This document shows, in pieces, positions 60,535 to 64,000 of a stretch of 64,000 nucleotides of DNA. The DNA lies in assembly GCA_001600455.1 (NCBI GenBank), contig BCKC01000004.1, positions 1,984,001 to 2,048,000 of the forward strand. Direction: 5' to 3'. Both the position numbers and the translations under genes were made by a program. Every line of letters starts with the position of its first letter. The stretch's first letter is position 1. The notes below the pieces were generated by a model. It searched no databases, was not told the origin of the DNA, and was given only the letters and a program-made list of their open reading frames with translations. Origin of the DNA: Endocalyx cinctus (Eukaryota; Ascomycota; Sordariomycetes; Amphisphaeriales; Apiosporaceae).

Positions 60535-61105
60535 ACGATGATGGCGATGGTGATGAATGAATGAACTTGGTTAGAACTTCAATCGAGCGGACCGGTTCCA
60601 CCTGAGACGAGAAACCTTCCCAAAAAGAGAGGAAGAGATGATCTTCTTCTCCTTACCGTCTTCCCCCATCGCTAAGCCAAGCCAAGCAAGTATGGCGCGC
60701 TTTTGCTTCCGAAAGCTTATCATGAATTAAAGGAAAAAAATGGGGTTTGCATACCCTCAAAACCGGCATCGTCTGAACGGGTAAATAGCCTGAGATCGCG
60801 AACCAAAATCCGGGTTTAGATGGTCAGATACGCGGGATGTGGATAAAAAAAAAAAATAAAAATAAAAATAAAAAAGAATCATTCTGACTATACGCGACCA
60901 TTGACAAATACTTCTTTTTTCTTTTATTCTTACAGCTTTGAAAGAAAGTCCTTCTTATTTTAAGATGTAACAAAAATGACGACGATAGGATATATTTACT
61001 ATTTATCCGCATAGAGAGAACCAGAAAACCGGATATGCTTTAAAATAACAAAAAGACAAAATTTACATGTGACACCTTCCCGCTTTTTCGTTTCGATATG
61101 TTCTC

Positions 61106-62563
61106 CTAAAACCGGGCTTCGACCTTCTTCTCCGTATCCTGCAACGCCCAAGCGCTGCTCTTAGTCTTGCTGAGGACGGACCTGCACTGCTCGGCGGTGA
61201 ACCCCTTCGCCTCGACGGCCGGGTTATATCCGAGGCCGTTCTTCTTCCCGATCGTGGCGCTATCCACCTTGGGAGCCTCGCCGCGGTCGGGCCGGCAGTA
61301 GACGGTGACGACGGCGGCACCGCCGAGCCCGAGGTTGTGCTGGAGCGCGTACTTGGTGCGCGGGACCTCGCGGTTGTTGGCCCAGCCGCGCAGGTGCCAG
61401 ACCAGCTCGGCGCACTGGGCGATGCCGGTGGCGCCGAGGGGGTGACCCTTGGAGATGAGCCCGCCCGAAGGGTTGATCACCATCTTTCCGCCGTAGGTGA
61501 TATCCCCTTTACGGACCATCTCGTGCGCCTTGCCGGGCTCGCAGAGCCCCATGGCGTCGATCGTGATCATCTCGTTGGCCGAGAAGCAGTCGTGCAGCTC
61601 GCACACCTGCACGTCCCGCGGCGATATCTTGGCCTCCGCCATGGCCGTCTCCGCCGCGTTCTTGCTCATGTGGTAGCCCATCAGGTCGATCGAGCTCTTG
61701 GAGAAAAGGCTCGGTGAGTCCGTCGCGAGGCACTGCCCGGCGATCAGGATGGCCTGGTCCTTCAGGTGGGGTCTCGCGTCGAGGAAATCTTGCGAGACCA
61801 GGATGGCGGCGGCCCCACCGTCCGACGTGGGACAGCATTGGGTCTTGGTCAGAGGCTCGTGGATCATGGGAGCCTTCATGATTTGTTCCAAGGTGTAGAC
61901 ATCTTGGAACTGAGAGTAAGGGTTGCGAACGGAGTGCTCGTGGTTGATGCGGGCAATCTCGGCAAAATCTTCACTCTTGGCACCGTACCTATAATTGAAA
62001 TCAGGTTAAGCAAGGAAGAGAAATAGTAATATAAAAAACCGTAAGCAAACTAGCGGGGTAGGTAATTACTTTTCCATATATTCTCGTCCGGCATTTCCGA
62101 ACATCTGAGCGGCGCCGGGGGCGTTGGTGAAGCCCCTAGTCTCGGCAGTCATCATGACGGTGGTTCCGGTCGGGTTCTCTCTGTCGTTGAAGAAAGATTG
62201 AAGACTACCACGCATCATCTTCTCGAAGCCGACAACCATGGCGCAGTCGGCCGCTCCGTAGGCGACGGCGTTTCTCGCCAGGGCCAAGCCGGTCGAGCCG
62301 GTCGAACAGTTGTTGTTCACGTTGACGATGGGTATTTGGGTCATACCGAATTGGTAGAAGACTCTCTGACCACAGGTCGAGTCACCGTAGCAGTAGCAGG
62401 CGAAACCTTGCTCAACATCGTCGTAGTTGATCTTGGCGTCCAACATAGCCTTCACACCGGCCTCGAAACCAAGTTCTGTATAATCTACCTTTCCTCGGGG
62501 CTTGATGAACTTGGTCATACCAACGCCTAATACGTAGACGGGTTGTTTCTGTTTGGCGGGCAT
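61106..62563 (-). CDS. SCP-x-type thiolase (lipid-transfer-associated acyl-CoA thiolase)
   Basis: Two exons (62563-62070, 61988-61106) give 458 residues. The N-terminus reads VYVLGVGMTKFIKPRGKVDY, and the acyl-accepting cysteine is Cys86 in VNNNCSTGSTGLALA. Other thiolase blocks are CELHDCFSANE, SGGLISKGHPLGATGIAQC and NLGLGGAAVVTVY. This matches the thiolase half of SCP-x, which cleaves 3-oxoacyl-CoAs, including branched chains, in peroxisomes. The SCP2 lipid-carrier domain is absent; fungi often have thiolase-only forms. The C-terminus ends EARF, close to but not quite a standard PTS1 tripeptide, so peroxisomal targeting is likely but unproven. On the coding strand an A21 run ends seven bases before the start codon. 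Confidence 0.93.
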
Positions 62564-62570
62564 CTTGCTG

Positions 62571-62591
62571 TTTTTTTTTTTTTTTTTTTTT
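62571..62591 (-). repeat. A21 tract in thiolase leader
   Basis: T21 on the plus strand reads as A21 in the presumed 5' UTR, seven bases before the ATG at 62563. Confidence 0.9.
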
Positions 62592-63386
62592 CTTCTGGGT
62601 CTTTCTTTTCTTTCCTTACTATGTAATTGTGAAAATAAAATGAAGAGATAAAGAATAAGATAAAATACAAATAAATTGATAAATATGTAAATGAAGTGAT
62701 GTTTATATGTAAGTACTTAAAGTACTTTACGAAGATAAAAAATAACGGGAACTTCTTTGGGAACCTCTTTAGTACTTAGTTTGCTTATGGAATAAATACT
62801 AACTGTGTACTGTATAAAAAGGGTGATCGGTAAGTTTCAGGCTTTTCTTCTTCTCTAAACCTCGGCGAATGTGTTTTTTTCACTTCACACTTTGACCGAT
62901 GAACCGATGCTAAATCACAATATAACAATAGAAATATAAAAATAAACCGTGGCAAAGATGAAAATGTATCCTGAAATTAAAACGCTGTTCCGGTAATAGC
63001 TGCGGGGAGGAGTAATACAAAAAGACGGGGTTCGGTCAAGACTTCGCTCATCTTAAAAGAAAAAGAGCCGAGGTATGTTGTCATTCTCCTCAAAGAGCCA
63101 GTACACGTATAGTAATGAATATCATCATCATCACTATATTCCCCCCTGACAGCCCTGGCAACAACCTGGTTGGCTACTCATTCTCCCCTTTATCGATAAG
63201 GCAACGGTAACGGTAACCCTTGGTATTTCGTGTACTCCCGTAGTTTCCATGAATCATATTTGACTTTGTTCATCTCGTCCGCTCGTGAAACACGTTCACG
63301 CCCGACCGTCTCTAATATCATTTTTTTAAGAGAGGTGAGTTGACGATATCGCGCTCTTCAAGCAATATTTCTTTTTAATCTACCCG
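62592..63386. other. Intergenic between thiolase and right-edge gene
   Basis: The thiolase promoter should lie here, next to the 3' end of the next gene, which is on the same strand. It is AT-rich with a short ATCATC repeat near 63121-63132. No gene is seen. Confidence 0.55.
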
Positions 63387-64000
63387 CTATAGAGCGCAAA
63401 TTGGACAATGGTCCGAAAAAGGTACCGTCAGCATAGATATTCGTACTATCAGGTTCGTCAACGTCTCTCGCATATCCTGGCATGAATCATCTAATGGTCC
63501 TTCCCATCTGACGGTACGAAAGACGCGATTAGCCTGTTCGAGAGTCATGGTGCAAACATACGCTCCATCGAGACTCGTAACGATAAGCTCTCTCGCTTTC
63601 TCGAACCCCTCTAACGTGGACCTTTCGCCAGGCTCAACCGCCCGAGGAAGCCACATAACATCACCCTTGATATGCCCTCCATCTGTGTATATCTGCCAAA
63701 TTTTGCAGCGTTGAAGTGGCATGTTCAAGACCTCGAGACGGGCTCGTGTCCAGTGAGTCGCTATAATGTTCCGTCCAGGCTCAACCCGAGAGGATGGGCC
63801 AAAGAAGCTGGTCACGTTTTCTATGGTGTCGGTCCCGGTGACGACGAGGCGTCGTAATATTAATCTAACATCTTCTCGTTAACGACATAACAATCCAAAC
63901 ATTTGCCGCAAAGAATTATTAACTGTTCGATAACTTACAGGATCCTAGATATGGTTTCTGCTATTGATCGTCCCCGTTCTCCTGGGAGAGTAAGTCCCGT
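63387..64000 (-). CDS. Unrecognised protein, C-terminal part only (5' end off window)
   Basis: Two minus-strand exons are visible: from beyond 64000 to 63939, and 63864-63387, joined by a 74-nt GT-AG intron in correct phase. The joined C-terminal 179 or so residues read GLTLPGERGRSIAETISRI, then LLILRRLVVTGTDTIENV, FFGPSSRVEPGRNIIATHW, IYTDGGHIKGDVMWLPRAV, EGFEKARELIVTSLDGAY and SDHCPICAL at the end. I recognise no family. Upstream of 63864 the frame is closed, which supports the intron. Calling this a real gene is fairly safe because of the consistent splice and an open, non-repetitive frame. Confidence 0.65.

Larger units (their letters stand above)
58337..61105. other. 2.8-kb intergenic region
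   Basis: No gene is supported; frames at 58953-59381 and 59875-60096 are low in complexity. Repeats include AGT/GGT trinucleotides at 59156-59184 and a CATCA array at 60498-60534, plus many short A or T runs. Confidence 0.5.

Overview
The window is nuclear DNA of a filamentous ascomycete (Pezizomycotina), and Sordariomycetes is my best guess. The evidence is protein-coding genes split by many short GT-AG introns (about 50-100 nt), AT-rich intergenic DNA around GC-richer exons, and families typical of these fungi: an RNA-dependent RNA polymerase of RNA silencing, a rhodopsin-domain membrane protein, a 2EXR protein, deuterolysin, Dal5-like and 14-helix MFS transporters, and polyketide synthase debris. 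I see no bacterial, phage or CRISPR features and no convincing tRNA or rRNA gene. I joined exons by hand, requiring reading phase, splice signals and family motifs to agree.

Layout. 0-9 kb: a dienelactone hydrolase (minus, C-terminus off the left edge), a Dal5-type MFS permease (plus) and an RdRP of RNA silencing (plus). 9-18 kb: an isolated, very GC-rich, intronless DUF1479/Gig2-like gene between 3-kb AT-rich flanks; its expected iron-binding histidines seem to be lost. 18-27.5 kb: a drug-efflux-type MFS (minus) diverging from a fusion of two dimeric-barrel modules with an alpha/beta hydrolase (plus), then a secreted deuterolysin M35 protease (minus) diverging from a small membrane-anchored protein that resembles only the deuterolysin propeptide (plus). 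27.8-35.1 kb: a HECT ubiquitin ligase and an eight-exon zinc alcohol/polyol dehydrogenase with one GC-AG intron (both minus).

38-51 kb mixes housekeeping genes (ribosomal protein eS10, SDE2) with decaying metabolic genes: a short-chain dehydrogenase with a late nonsense codon, a polyketide synthase ketoreductase remnant directly after it, and a second, frameshifted SDR pseudogene. A small four-helix membrane protein of unknown function lies at 48.8 kb. 55-64 kb: a 2EXR protein, a rhodopsin-domain membrane protein, an SCP-x-type thiolase and the 3' part of an unrecognised gene that runs off the right edge.

The genes do not form one pathway. The suggestive groupings are the efflux pump with the hydrolase fusion, the protease with the propeptide-like protein, and the eroded SDR/PKS region, which looks like a dying secondary-metabolite locus. 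About half of the window is intergenic, with simple repeats, scattered TACCTAGG-type motifs and two striking T(n)A(n) tracts.
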